DNA of 64,000 bases from Bradyrhizobium guangzhouense (GCF_004114955.1 NZ_CP030053.1:5208001-5272000), one strand, 5' to 3'. Shown: positions 9,127 through 18,064, counted from the first letter of the stretch. Made by a program: numbers and translations. Notes: generated by a model from the sequence alone, not told the origin.

Positions 9127-9152
9127 ATCGTGGAGGCGCCGGCGCGGTCGAC

Positions 9153-10148
9153 CTAATTGATCGACCGGATCAGATCCTTGATCTTCTCGGCATGCGGGCC
9201 GAGCTCCTTGGCGAGCTTGTCGAGATAGGGATCGGCGATCGCGGTAAAACTCTTCTTGTCGACGTTATCGACGATCTTGACGCCCATCTTCTTGAGCTTC
9301 TCGGCCGCGCTGCGCTCGAGGTCGAACGCCTTCGCCGGCTCCTTGGTGCTGATCTCGTTCGCCGCGGTCTGCACCCAGCCCTTCTGCTCGGCCGAGAGAC
9401 TCTGCCAGAGCTTGTCGGAGACGAACACGAGCGCGTTGTTGGCCTCGTGCTCGGTGATGTTCAGCACCGGTGCCACCTCGTAATGCTTGTTGACGAGGTA
9501 GACGTTGATGCTGTTCTCGGCGACGTCGACGACGCCGGTTTGCAGGCTCGTATAGACGCTGCCGAACGGCATGTGCACGGTCTGGGCGCCGTAGGCCGGG
9601 AACATGGTGTCCTCGGTGGCGGTCGCCTGCACGCGGACTTTCAGGCCCTTGATGTCAGCCACATTGTGGATCTCCTTCTTGGAGTACATGTGGCGCACGC
9701 CCTGCGAACCCGTGCCGATGAGATGCAGGCCCTGCGTTGTCTCCTCGATCATGGTCTTGAGCGCTTCGAACACGCGGGGGTCGGCGAGCCCCTTGATCAC
9801 GTGCTGCTCGTCGCGGAACAGATAGTGCAACGACATCACGCCGGCCTGCGGCGAGATCGTCGCGGTGTTGGCCGACGAGACGATGGAGAATTCGACGTCG
9901 CCGGCTTTCACGAGCTGGAGCACCTGCGGCTCCTGCCCGAGCTGTGCGCCCGGATACTGGTCGATGATCATGGTGCCTTTGCTCAATTCCTTGAGCTTGT
10001 CGGCAAAGAGGTCGCCGGCGATGGAATAGCCGGTGTTGCGGGGCTGGTCGTAGGCGAAGCGATAATGCTTCACCTCCTGTGCCCCAGCACTCGTGACGAA
10101 CAGCATGGCGGCCGTAGCCACCAATGCACGCATGGATCGTGCAATCAT
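9153..10148 (-). CDS. dctP: TRAP transporter substrate-binding protein DctP
   Basis: 331 aa periplasmic binding protein. Signal peptide MRALVATAAMLFVTSAGAQE, cleavage probably after AGA. The mature part follows the DctP pattern: GYSIAGDLFADKLKELSKG, GAQLGQEPQVLQLVKAGDVEF, and the ligand-carboxylate Arg region KGLKVRVQATATEDTMF. AGGGGGAGA precedes the ATG at 10148. The dehydratase gene ends 64 bases upstream on the same strand, so this is probably an operon; with the neighbouring uronate-type enzymes, the ligand is probably an aldonate, uronate or aldarate. Confidence 0.93.
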   Translation of the reverse strand: MIARSMRALVATAAMLFVTSAGAQEVKHYRFAYDQPRNTGYSIAGDLFADKLKELSKGTMIIDQYPGAQLGQEPQVLQLVKAGDVEFSIVSSANTATISPQAGVMSLHYLFRDEQHVIKGLADPRVFEALKTMIEETTQGLHLIGTGSQGVRHMYSKKEIHNVADIKGLKVRVQATATEDTMFPAYGAQTVHMPFGSVYTSLQTGVVDVAENSINVYLVNKHYEVAPVLNITEHEANNALVFVSDKLWQSLSAEQKGWVQTAANEISTKEPAKAFDLERSAAEKLKKMGVKIVDNVDKKSFTAIADPYLDKLAKELGPHAEKIKDLIRSIN

Positions 10149-10212
10149 CGTCTCCCCCTATGTTTTTATCGCCCGCCGCTTTCAGCGGTCTGGGCGGGTT
10201 GGTTGTCAGCCC

Positions 10213-11925
10213 TTACTCAGTCTTCTTCCCAGTCCTCTGCATGAAGTCGAAGTCGCAGCCCTCGTCGGCCTGCATGATGGTCTCGTTGAACAGCCAGGCA
10301 TAGCCACGGCGCGCTTGATCGGTCGCAGCAGCCGGCTTCAAGGCCGCGCGCCGGCGCTCCAGCTCGGCCGCATCGACCAGCAATTCGATGCTGCGCTTGG
10401 CCACGTCGAGACTGATCATGTCGCCGTTCTTCACCAGCGCCAGCGGGCCGCCGACGGCAGATTCCGGCGTGATGTGGAGCACGATGGTGCCGAACGCAGT
10501 TCCGCTCATGCGCGCGTCCGAAATGCGCACCATGTCCTTGGTACCACCGCGCGCAAGCTTCTTCGGGATCGGCAGATAGCCGGCCTCGGGCATGCCCGGC
10601 GCGCCCTTCGGGCCGGCATTGCGCAGCACCAGCACGTCGTCAGAATTTACGTCGAGCTCGGGATCGTCGACCCGCAAGGTCATATCCTCGACGGATTCGA
10701 ACACTACGGCGCGCCCGGTATGTTTCAGCAGCTTCGGGCTCGCAGCCGACTGCTTGATCACGGCGCCGCGCGGCGCGAGGTTGCCGTGCAGCACGGCAAG
10801 GCCGCCTTCCTTCTTGATCGGATTATCGCGCGAGCGGATCGCGTCCTGGCCCGGCACGTCCTCCGCATTGGCGACGACATCGCGCAGCGTCTGGCCCGAG
10901 ATGGTCTTCGCATCGAGATCGACGAGATCGCCGAGCTGCGCCAGCAATTTCGGCACGCCGCCGGCGTGGTGGAAATGCTCCATGTAATGCTCGCCTGACG
11001 GCTTGAGGTCGACCAGAACAGGCACCTCGCGGCCGATCTGGTCGAACGCCGAAAGATCGAGCCGATGGGGCGAGCGATGCGCCATCGCGGTCAGATGGAT
11101 CAGGCCGTTGGTCGAGCCGCCGATCGCCTGGAGCACGACCTGCGCGTTCCTGAACGAGGCCGGCGTCAGGATTTCGCTGGGCTTCGGACCCTTGGTCTTG
11201 GCCATCTCGGCGGCCACCCGGCCGCTGGCCTCGGCGAGACGGAAGCGCTCGGCATGCGGCGCCGGGATCGTCGCGCTCATCGGCAGCGACAGGCCCATCG
11301 CCTCGATCATGCAGGCCATGGTCGAGGCCGTGCCCATCACCATGCAGGTGCCGACCGACGGCGCGAGGCGGCCGTTCACCGCCTCGATCTCGGCATCGTC
11401 GATCTCGCCGGCGCGATACTTGCCCCAGAGACGGCGGCAATCGGTGCAGGCGCCCAGCACCTCGCCCTTGTGATGGCCGACCACCATCGGCCCCACGGGA
11501 ATGACCACGGTCGGCAGGTCGGCGCTGATCGCCGCCATCACCTGCGCGGGCAGCGTCTTGTCGCAGCCGCCGATCACGATCACCGAATCCATCGGCTGGG
11601 CCCGGATCATCTCCTCGGTGTCCATCGCCATCAGATTGCGCAGATACATCGAGGTTGGATGCGCAAAACTCTCGGCGATCGAGATGGTCGGGAACACGAA
11701 CGGCATCGCGCCCGACAGCATCACGCCGCGCTTGGCCGCTTCGATGATCTGCGGAACGTTGCCGTGGCAGGGATTGTAGTCGCTGTAGGTATTGGTGATG
11801 CCGACGATCGGGCGCTCCAGCGCGTCGTCGGAATAGCCCATGGCCTTGATGAACGCCTTGCGCAGGAACAGCGAGAAGCCGGCATCGCCATAGCTCGTCA
11901 AACCCTTGCGCAAACCACCCGTCAT
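10213..11925 (-). CDS. IlvD/Edd-family dehydratase (sugar-acid dehydratase)
   Basis: 570 aa Fe-S dehydratase. Visible cluster and active-site residues: Cys53 (NPCHGN), Cys121-Asp122-Lys123 (GGCDKT; the Lys is usually carbamylated and helps bind Mg2+) and Cys194 (VGTCMVMGTASTM). It also has GACTDCRRLWGKYRAG, which is typical of L-arabinonate/D-xylonate-type members rather than of branched-chain IlvD. Gene context (GntR regulator divergent, TRAP transporter downstream, uronate dehydrogenase and lactonase nearby) supports dehydration of an aldonate or aldarate. RBS GAAGGAG lies before ATG 11925. The upstream space has TTGACA within a palindromic site, a likely -35 under GntR control. Confidence 0.88.
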   Translation of the reverse strand: MTGGLRKGLTSYGDAGFSLFLRKAFIKAMGYSDDALERPIVGITNTYSDYNPCHGNVPQIIEAAKRGVMLSGAMPFVFPTISIAESFAHPTSMYLRNLMAMDTEEMIRAQPMDSVIVIGGCDKTLPAQVMAAISADLPTVVIPVGPMVVGHHKGEVLGACTDCRRLWGKYRAGEIDDAEIEAVNGRLAPSVGTCMVMGTASTMACMIEAMGLSLPMSATIPAPHAERFRLAEASGRVAAEMAKTKGPKPSEILTPASFRNAQVVLQAIGGSTNGLIHLTAMAHRSPHRLDLSAFDQIGREVPVLVDLKPSGEHYMEHFHHAGGVPKLLAQLGDLVDLDAKTISGQTLRDVVANAEDVPGQDAIRSRDNPIKKEGGLAVLHGNLAPRGAVIKQSAASPKLLKHTGRAVVFESVEDMTLRVDDPELDVNSDDVLVLRNAGPKGAPGMPEAGYLPIPKKLARGGTKDMVRISDARMSGTAFGTIVLHITPESAVGGPLALVKNGDMISLDVAKRSIELLVDAAELERRRAALKPAAATDQARRGYAWLFNETIMQADEGCDFDFMQRTGKKTE

Positions 11926-11971
11926 CCTACCGCTCCTTCTCGCCCATCATTGTGCTACAGCCTGCCCCCTG

Positions 11972-12048
11972 ATTGTCAATAAGACAGGCGTCCATCTCGC
12001 GATTTCTGGACTGTCGCACCGCAAAACAGTCAGATTATTGACAATCTG
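11972..12048. promoter_or_regulatory. Probable GntR operator pair between dehydratase and regulator
   Basis: Two perfect inverted copies of an 11-mer, ATTGTCAATAA (11972-11982) and TTATTGACAAT (12035-12045), have centres 63 bp apart, about six helical turns. The second is itself inside a palindrome, CAGATTATTGACAATCTG (12031-12048). Each contains TTGACA pointing towards one of the divergent genes. The form fits autoregulation by the adjacent FCD-type GntR protein with repression of the dehydratase-TRAP operon. Confidence 0.65.
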
Positions 12049-12099
12049 CCCCTTCCCTGCTCCCTAGGGACGGACCGGCAGACGCCGGAGGCCGAGGGT

Positions 12100-12780
12100 A
12101 TGTCCGACATTCGCACCGCAGATGCCATGCCCGTCAGGCGCGACGATCCTGACGACGTGGTCGCGCGGCTGGAGGAAGACATCATCTTCGGCCGCCTCGG
12201 GCCGGGCGCACGGCTGACCGAGGACGCGCTGATGTCTCGATACGGCACCTCGCGCCACTTCGTGCGGCAGGCGCTGGTCGATGCGGAGCGCCGCGGCATC
12301 GTCCGCCGGGAGAAGAATGTCGGCGCGACCGTGCGGTTCTATTCGGCCGAGGAAGTCCGGCAGATCTACGAAGTCCGGGAGATGCTGACGCGACAGGCCG
12401 CGCTGATGATTCCCCTGCCCGCGCCGCAGGCCCTGATCGACGAACTGACCGCGCTCCAACGCGACTATTGCGCGAGGGCGGATGGGCGCGACCTGCGCGG
12501 CATCCACGAAGCCAATGACGCCTTCCACGTCGCGTTGTTCACCGCCTGCGGCAATCCGTACCTGGTGCGCTCACTCCAGGACTACATGAACCTGACGCTG
12601 CCGATGCGCGCGAAAAACCTCGCCGACCGCGAGGGGCTGGCGCAGTCGCGCCGCCAGCACGAGCTGATGATCGAGCTGTTGAGGGGCCGCGACAGCTGGG
12701 CGCTGGCGCAACTGTGTGTGGATCACATGCAGTTCAGCAAGGAGGATTATCTGGCGCGGATTGCGGTTGAGGGTCGCTAG
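12100..12780 (+). CDS. GntR-family (FadR/FCD) transcriptional regulator
   Basis: 226 aa. The winged helix-turn-helix covers about residues 19-75 (VVARLEEDIIFGRLGPGARL, YGTSRHFVRQALVDAERRGI). The C-terminal FCD domain has the metal/ligand histidines and acids in EANDAFHVALFTACGN and RRQHELMIELLRG. It is divergent from the dehydratase-TRAP operon and most likely represses it until a sugar acid binds. The shared space holds the palindromic pair at 11972-12048. GGCCGAGGG precedes ATG 12100. Confidence 0.9.
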   Translation: MSDIRTADAMPVRRDDPDDVVARLEEDIIFGRLGPGARLTEDALMSRYGTSRHFVRQALVDAERRGIVRREKNVGATVRFYSAEEVRQIYEVREMLTRQAALMIPLPAPQALIDELTALQRDYCARADGRDLRGIHEANDAFHVALFTACGNPYLVRSLQDYMNLTLPMRAKNLADREGLAQSRRQHELMIELLRGRDSWALAQLCVDHMQFSKEDYLARIAVEGR

Positions 12781-12939
12781 CGATCGAGCTCGCCGGGCCA
12801 GAACGTGTCCTCGCAAATCCGGTACTTGCGCGAAGCTGGCCACGGGAAAAGACCTAGCTTTTGCGCCTCGGAAAGCTATGGACACGATCAACGCCGTGAG
12901 GGACAACGCGCCCTGATGCCAATTTCAGGATGCCGCAAC

Positions 12940-13617
12940 ATGGAATTTGACGACGTCATTCTCGGCCGGCGAAGCATTCGCGGTTACAAGCCGGACCCTG
13001 TCCCGGCGGAATTGATCAAGGAAATCCTGGGGCTGGCGATGCGCGCGCCATCGTCGATGAATACCCAGCCGTGGAATTTCTATGTGATCACCGGTGCACC
13101 GCTGGATCGCATCCGGAGGGGCAATACCGAGCGCAATCTGGCGGGTGTGCCGCACTCGCGCGAGTTTCGAACCGGCCAGGCGTTCGAGGGCGTGCATCGC
13201 GAACGCCAGATTGGCGTTGCCAAGCAATTGTTCAGCGCCATGGGAATTGCGCGGGATGACAAGCAGCAGCGGCAGGACTGGGTGCTGCGCGGCTTTCGCC
13301 AGTTCGACGCGCCCGTGTGCGTGATCATCACCTACGATCGCGAATTGGCTTCCAGCGACGATACCGCCTTCGACTGCGGCGCCGTGGCAACCGCGCTCGT
13401 CAACGCGGCCTGGTCGCGGGGGCTTGGCGCCGTGATCAACAGCCAGGGCATCATGCAATCCCCCGTCGTACGCGAGCATGCCGGGATCGCGGATGATCAG
13501 GTGATCATGAAAAGCATCGCGCTCGGCTGGCCGGATCACAGCTTTCCTGCCAATGCCGTCATATCCGAACGCAAGTCGGTCGATGAAGCGACGACATTCG
13601 TGGGATTTGGAGCCTAG
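12940..13617 (+). CDS. Nitroreductase-family FMN oxidoreductase
   Basis: 225 aa. The N-terminus EFDDVILGRRSIRGYKPDPV and APSSMNTQPWNFYVITG carry the Arg and Ser/Asn contacts for FMN that define the nitroreductase family; a second FMN segment is INSQGIMQSPVVREHAG. It would reduce nitro, quinone or enone compounds with NAD(P)H. I choose ATG 12940 (AGGA ahead); ATG 12916, with GAGGGA ahead, is an alternative. It follows the GntR gene by 159 bases and may be independent of it. Confidence 0.85.
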   Translation: MEFDDVILGRRSIRGYKPDPVPAELIKEILGLAMRAPSSMNTQPWNFYVITGAPLDRIRRGNTERNLAGVPHSREFRTGQAFEGVHRERQIGVAKQLFSAMGIARDDKQQRQDWVLRGFRQFDAPVCVIITYDRELASSDDTAFDCGAVATALVNAAWSRGLGAVINSQGIMQSPVVREHAGIADDQVIMKSIALGWPDHSFPANAVISERKSVDEATTFVGFGA

Positions 13618-13642
13618 GAGCAGCTAGCTCATCGGAGCCCGT

Positions 13643-14056
13643 TCAGTAGCGCTTCAGCAGGCCACGATCCACACTGGCATCGCCATACTCGGTGCAGGCC
13701 CCTTTTGGATCCCTGTCCAAATCGGCGAGGACGCGCTTGATCGTCTTGCTGGCCGCTTCGAACACCTCGGGGCGGAACTTGCCGGGATCGTAGCTCTCAC
13801 CATCGTGAGCCTTGATCGCCGCCGAGAAGGCGTCGATCATGGCCATCGCCGCCTTGGGGCTGCCGAGCAGCCGGGCGCCGAGCTGAACGCCACCCGCGCC
13901 GTCAGCCTCGAAGCCGATACATCGTTGCCCCACCACGGCGGCTGCGGTGACGAGCTGATCGAGGAATGTCGCCTCGGCATCGCTGAGTGGTGCGGTACGC
14001 GCCGGTGCTGTCGCGATCAGCGCGAGCGGTACGACGACGGACCATTTGAATTTCAT
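13643..14056 (-). CDS. Conserved hypothetical secreted protein
   Basis: 137 aa. It begins MKFKWSVVVPLALIATAPARTAP, a plausible Sec signal peptide, followed by a mostly helical domain with three cysteines (QRCIGF, KGACTEY; the N-terminal part has none). I recognise no family. The ATG at 14056 has GAGAG at good spacing; ATG 14062, two codons earlier, would put GAGAG too close. Convergent with the nitroreductase gene. Confidence 0.65.
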   Translation of the reverse strand: MKFKWSVVVPLALIATAPARTAPLSDAEATFLDQLVTAAAVVGQRCIGFEADGAGGVQLGARLLGSPKAAMAMIDAFSAAIKAHDGESYDPGKFRPEVFEAASKTIKRVLADLDRDPKGACTEYGDASVDRGLLKRY

Positions 14057-14180
14057 TGTCATGACTCTCGAATTGCGATCGCACAAATCGAGAGCCAGAC
14101 GATATCAGGGGCGGTGTTGACCTAGATCAATGGGGCGTCGCGAGTCGTCTGCCCGCTGGCGAGCCCTGCTGCATCAACGC

Positions 14181-14258
14181 GTCATTGCGAGCGTAGCGAA
14201 GCAATCCAGATTCTTTCCGCGGGAGGATTCTGGATTGCTTCGCTGCGCTCGCAATGAC
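14181..14258. repeat. Inverted repeat GTCATTGCGAG...CTCGCAATGAC, copy 1
   Basis: About 78 bases. Outer arms GTCATTGCGAGCG / CGCTCGCAATGAC with inner arms AAGCAATCCAGA / TCTGGATTGCTT. The same element recurs at 16185, 47901 and 49562. It lies downstream of the uronate dehydrogenase gene. Confidence 0.9.
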
Positions 14259-14282
14259 ATGTGGTGAGCCGTTGAGCACGCG

Positions 14283-15107
14283 TTACCGCTTATTCCAGTC
14301 GATGATACGGCTCGCATCGCCGTCGAATTCGTTGCTGCAGAAGGCGCCGCCCTGGAAGTGGTCGCCGATCGGATCGGGCTTCAGCTTGGCCTGCTCGGCC
14401 ATCGCGTGCGCGACGTGATCCTCGGAGCGGCCGATGGGGCGATAGCCGAATTCGTAGGCGCGGTGGTTGTCCCACCAGGCACGCTCGTTCAGCGACACGC
14501 CATAGAAGATCTCGAAATGAATGTCGGGATGCTCGAGCCCGATCCGGCAGAGCTGCACCAGGTCTTCCGGCATCAGCCACATCGCAATGCGGCGGTGGTC
14601 GAGCGGCTTCTCATCGCAATTGCCGATGCGGATGCAGGTGACCTTCAGCCCGTGCTTGTCGGCGTAGAGCGCGCCGACCGCTTCGCCGAACACCTTGCTG
14701 ACGCCGTAGCGTCCGTCGGGACGAACGGTGACGTCGGTGTCGATCCGGCGATGGCGCGGGTAGAAGCCGACGGCGTGGTTGGACGAGGCGAACACCACGC
14801 GCTTGACGCCCTTGCGATAGGCGGCCTCGAACAGATTGTAGCCGCCGATGATGTTGGCCTGGAGAATGTCGTTCCAGGGACCTTCCACCGAATAGCCGCC
14901 GAAATGGATGATGCCGTCGACGCCCTCGCAGATGGCCTCGCATTGCGCGAGGTCCGACAGGTCCGCCGCCTTGAACTGCTCGTTCGGCGCGAGATCCTTG
15001 GGCGGCCGGATATCGGAGAGCAGGAGGTCCGGATAGATCGGCGGCAGCAATTTGCGCAGGCGCGTTCCGATCCCGCCCGAAGCTCCCGTCATCAAGATGC
15101 GCGACAT
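14283..15107 (-). CDS. udh: Uronate dehydrogenase (NAD-dependent)
   Basis: 274 aa short-chain-dehydrogenase-fold enzyme. NAD motif TGASGGIG (7-14); catalytic Tyr134 and Lys138 in YGVSK; GVDGIIHFGGYSVEGPW, ILQANIIGGYNLFEAA and VVFASSNHAVGFYP match the known Agrobacterium-type uronate dehydrogenase pattern closely. This enzyme oxidises D-galacturonate or D-glucuronate to the aldaro-lactone. GAGGAAAG precedes the ATG at 15107. It is divergent from an SMP-30 lactonase that could open the product lactone. A related NAD-dependent epimerase is the alternative, but the motif match makes uronate dehydrogenase my first choice. Confidence 0.78.
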   Translation of the reverse strand: MSRILMTGASGGIGTRLRKLLPPIYPDLLLSDIRPPKDLAPNEQFKAADLSDLAQCEAICEGVDGIIHFGGYSVEGPWNDILQANIIGGYNLFEAAYRKGVKRVVFASSNHAVGFYPRHRRIDTDVTVRPDGRYGVSKVFGEAVGALYADKHGLKVTCIRIGNCDEKPLDHRRIAMWLMPEDLVQLCRIGLEHPDIHFEIFYGVSLNERAWWDNHRAYEFGYRPIGRSEDHVAHAMAEQAKLKPDPIGDHFQGGAFCSNEFDGDASRIIDWNKR

Positions 15108-15196
15108 GTCTTTCCTCGTCTTTGGCGACCGATTTGCGGTCACGTGTCTCTAATGATAGCTGGTTTGTCCAGAGGGAACGAAACGAGAGAACCGAC

Positions 15197-16174
15197 ATGA
15201 ATGAGGCATCGTCCCACACCCAGGAGCGGCCAGGCTGGCGGCCGGCGAGCTATTATCCGGATCCGGCGATCCGTGCGCTCGATCCCCGCTTCGAAAAGTA
15301 CTGGCTGAAATTGTCCGCCGTCGAGCGGCTGGCGACCGGCCTGCGCTGGGCCGAGGGCCCGGTCTGGTTCGGCGACGGGCGATATCTCTTGTGCAGCGAC
15401 ATTCCGAACCAGCGCATCATCAAGTGGGAGGAAGAGACCGGCGCAGTCTCGAACTTCCGAAAACCGTCGAATTTCGCCAATGGAAACACCAGGGATCGCC
15501 AGGGCCGTCTGGTGACCTGCGAGCACGGCGGCCGTCGCGTGACCCGCACCGAGCATGACGGCGAGATCACCGTGCTGATGGATCAATTCAACGGCAAGCG
15601 GTTGAACTCGCCGAACGATGTCGTTGTTAAATCGGACGGCTCGATCTGGTTCACCGATCCGATCTTCGGCATCCTTGGCAATTACGAGGGCTACAAGTCC
15701 GAGCCCGAGATCGACATGAACGTCTACAGGCTCGATCCCGTCACCCGCACAGCCGCCGTCGTCGCCGAGGGTGTGCTCGGGCCGAACGGGCTCGCCTTCT
15801 CGCCGGACGAGAAAATCCTCTACCTCATCGAATCCCGCGGCGTGCCGACCCGCAAAATTCTCGCCTATGACGTCTCGCCTTCCGGTGACAAGCTTTCGAA
15901 CAAGCGCGTCTTCGTCGATGCCGGCCCCGGCACGCCGGACGGTTTCCGCGTCGACATCGACGGCAATCTCTGGTGCGGCTGGGGCATGGGCGATCCCGAG
16001 CTCGACGGCGTCGTGGTGTTCGCACCCGACGGCGTCATGATCGGGCGTATCGCATTGCCAGAACGATGTGCCAATCTCTGCTTCGGCGGCGTCAAGCGCA
16101 ACCGCCTGTTCATGGCGGCAAGCCAGTCGATCTACGCGTTGTATGTGAATACGCAGGGGGCGGTGGGGGGATAG
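15197..16174 (+). CDS. SMP-30/gluconolactonase-family lactonase
   Basis: 325 aa six-bladed beta-propeller protein. Typical motifs: the metal-binding Glu in LRWAEGPVWFGDGRYLLCSD, Asn in KRLNSPNDVVVKSDGSIWFTDP, GPNGLAFSPDEKILYLIES, and Asp in GTPDGFRVDIDGNLWCGWG. It would hydrolyse a sugar-acid lactone. It diverges from uronate dehydrogenase with 89 bases between, so the two probably act in sequence. I start at ATG 15197 (GAGAGA ahead). There is no evident signal peptide, suggesting a cytosolic enzyme. Confidence 0.88.
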   Translation: MNEASSHTQERPGWRPASYYPDPAIRALDPRFEKYWLKLSAVERLATGLRWAEGPVWFGDGRYLLCSDIPNQRIIKWEEETGAVSNFRKPSNFANGNTRDRQGRLVTCEHGGRRVTRTEHDGEITVLMDQFNGKRLNSPNDVVVKSDGSIWFTDPIFGILGNYEGYKSEPEIDMNVYRLDPVTRTAAVVAEGVLGPNGLAFSPDEKILYLIESRGVPTRKILAYDVSPSGDKLSNKRVFVDAGPGTPDGFRVDIDGNLWCGWGMGDPELDGVVVFAPDGVMIGRIALPERCANLCFGGVKRNRLFMAASQSIYALYVNTQGAVGG

Positions 16175-16184
16175 GCGCTCCACC

Positions 16185-16269
16185 GTCATTGCGAGGAGCC
16201 CTCGCGACGAAGCAATCCAGGCTGCACCCGCGGAAAGATTCTGGATTGCTTCGCTTCGCTCGCAATGAC
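16185..16269. repeat. Inverted repeat GTCATTGCGAG...CTCGCAATGAC, copy 2
   Basis: Outer arms GTCATTGCGAGGAGC and GCTCGCAATGAC; inner GAAGCAATCCAG / CTGGATTGCTTC. It lies between the convergent lactonase and aldehyde dehydrogenase genes. Confidence 0.9.
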
Positions 16270-16274
16270 GGAGC

Positions 16275-16311
16275 AAAACAAAAAACGCCGGAGCAGTTTC
16301 CGCTCCGGCGT
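16275..16311 (-). terminator. Rho-independent terminator of the aldehyde dehydrogenase gene
   Basis: On the minus strand, ten-base perfect stem ACGCCGGAGC / GCTCCGGCGT with a seven-base loop, directly followed by a run of T. It begins 24 bases after the aldehyde dehydrogenase stop codon. Confidence 0.9.
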
Positions 16312-16334
16312 CCTGTTCGTTCAACCGCTAAAAC

Positions 16335-17765
16335 TTACGCCGCGTTGAAGCCGGCGACGGCCTTCACTTCGAGGAAATCCTCGAGACCGTACTTGCCCCA
16401 CTCGCGGCCGTTGCCGGACTGCTTGTAGCCGCCGAACGGCGCGGTGCGGTCGTTGGGCACGCCCTGCAGGTTGACGTTGCCGGCGCGGATCTGGCGGCCG
16501 ACCCGCTTGGCGTCCTCCACCGAAGCACCGGTGACGTAGCCCGCGAGGCCGTAGGGCGTGTCGTTGGCGATCTGCACCGCCTCGGACTCGTCCTTGGCGC
16601 CGATGATGGTCAGCACCGGTCCGAAGATTTCTTCGCGCGCAATCGTCATGTCGGGGGTGACGTCGGCGAAGATGGTCGGGCGGACATAGAAGCCCTTGTT
16701 GACGCCTTCGGGCAGGCCCGGACCGCCGGCGACGAGCGTCGCGCCCTCGTCGATGCCCTTCTTGATCAGGCCCTGGATCTTGTCCCACTGGCCGCGGTTG
16801 ACGACCGGACCGATGGTGGTGCCATCGGCGCGCGGATCGCCCGCCTTGGTCTTGTCGGCGACGGCCTTCGCGATCGCGGCGACTTCCTTCATCTTGGACA
16901 GCGGCACGATCATGCGCGAGGGCGCGTTGCAGGACTGGCCGGAGTTGTTGAACATGTGCATCACGCCGCCGGTCACCGCCTTGGTGAGGTCGGCACCTTC
17001 CAGGATGACGTTCGGCGACTTGCCGCCGAGCTCCTGGCTGACGCGCTTCACGGTGGGAGCTGCGCGCTTGGCCACGTCGATGCCGGCGCGGGTCGAGCCG
17101 GTGAAGGAGATCATGTCGATGTCGGGGTGCTCGCTCATGGCCGCGCCGACCTCGGGGCCGAGGCCGTTGACGAGGTTGAACACGCCCTTCGGCACGCCGG
17201 CTTCATGAAGGATTTCCGCAAAGATCAACGCCGAGGTCGGCGTGAACTCCGACGGCTTCAAAATCATGGTGCAGCCGGCGGCGAGCGCGGGCGCGACCTT
17301 GCAGGCGATCTGGTTGAGCGGCCAGTTCCAGGGCGTGATCATGCCGACCACGCCGATCGGCTCGCGCAGCACCATGGCGGTGCCGACGGGCTCCTCGAAA
17401 TGATAGTTCTTGAGCACGTCGAGCGTGGTCATGAGATGGCCAAGGCCCGCGCCAGCCTGCAGCTTCTCGGCCATCGGCAGCGGCGCGCCCATCTCGTCGG
17501 AGACCGCGGCGCCGATCTCCTTGATGCGGGTCTTGTAGACCTCGATCACTTTGCTGAGCAGCGCGACGCGCTCCTCGCGGCTGGTCTGGGAGAAGGTCGC
17601 GAAGGCGCGCTTGGCGGCGGCGACCGCCTTGTCGACATCGGCCTTGGAGCCCAGCGCAACCTCATACATCGCCTCTTCCGTCGCGGGATTGACGACCGGA
17701 GTGGACTTCTTGACGGCGGGATCGACCCAGGCGCCGTCGATGTAGAATTGCATGCGATTGACCAT
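16335..17765 (-). CDS. Aldehyde dehydrogenase family protein
   Basis: 476 aa NAD(P)-dependent aldehyde dehydrogenase. Visible: MITPWNWPLNQI (coenzyme site), KPSEFTPTSA, SFTGSTRAGI, the general-base Glu in SQELGGKSPNVI, and the catalytic Cys in NNSGQSCNAPSRM. FGPVLTII and PFGGYKQSGNGREWGK are the C-terminal signatures. The substrate is not fixed by sequence; as the last gene of this carbon-catabolic block it could oxidise the semialdehyde end product of the sugar-acid route, but similar genes are common for other aldehydes. The ATG at 17765 has AGAGG ahead. A strong terminator follows. Confidence 0.88.
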   Translation of the reverse strand: MVNRMQFYIDGAWVDPAVKKSTPVVNPATEEAMYEVALGSKADVDKAVAAAKRAFATFSQTSREERVALLSKVIEVYKTRIKEIGAAVSDEMGAPLPMAEKLQAGAGLGHLMTTLDVLKNYHFEEPVGTAMVLREPIGVVGMITPWNWPLNQIACKVAPALAAGCTMILKPSEFTPTSALIFAEILHEAGVPKGVFNLVNGLGPEVGAAMSEHPDIDMISFTGSTRAGIDVAKRAAPTVKRVSQELGGKSPNVILEGADLTKAVTGGVMHMFNNSGQSCNAPSRMIVPLSKMKEVAAIAKAVADKTKAGDPRADGTTIGPVVNRGQWDKIQGLIKKGIDEGATLVAGGPGLPEGVNKGFYVRPTIFADVTPDMTIAREEIFGPVLTIIGAKDESEAVQIANDTPYGLAGYVTGASVEDAKRVGRQIRAGNVNLQGVPNDRTAPFGGYKQSGNGREWGKYGLEDFLEVKAVAGFNAA

Positions 17766-17910
17766 CGTTAACCTCTTCTTGGGGGCTTGGGGGGCGTTTC
17801 GGCAGGCATCCTTGCACGAAAGCGCCGGCAATTGAACCCGCCATATGCGGGGCCAGCGTTGCGGCGGACGCGCGGAATATGGGACGCGACAGGGAGCGAA
17901 GCAAGCGGCT

Positions 17911-18047
17911 CTGGGTCCCGGCTCGGCGTCGCGACATTTCATGTCGCGCCTTGTCCGGGACACGAAATTGGAACGAGTACAAACACTCGCGTGCCCCGGA
18001 CGCAGCGCAGCACTTCTTCAGTGATGCGCTGCTGAGCCGGGGCCCAT
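17911..18047. repeat. Palindromic repeat CTGGGTCCCGGCTC...GAGCCGGGGCCCAT, copy 1
   Basis: Outer arms CTGGGTCCCGGCTC / GAGCCGGGGCCCA, inner segments TTGTCCGGGACACG and CGTGCCCCGGACGC. Related copies are at 25395 and 53624. It fills the space between the aldehyde dehydrogenase start and the end of the E1-like gene. Confidence 0.8.
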
Positions 18048-18064
18048 GCCGCCGGTTACGTCGA

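Noticed and set aside
10149..10212. Hairpin between the dehydratase and dctP as a terminator
   Set aside because: A GC-rich stem exists, but on the minus strand it is followed by GATAAAAA, not a T-run, and the genes look like one operon.
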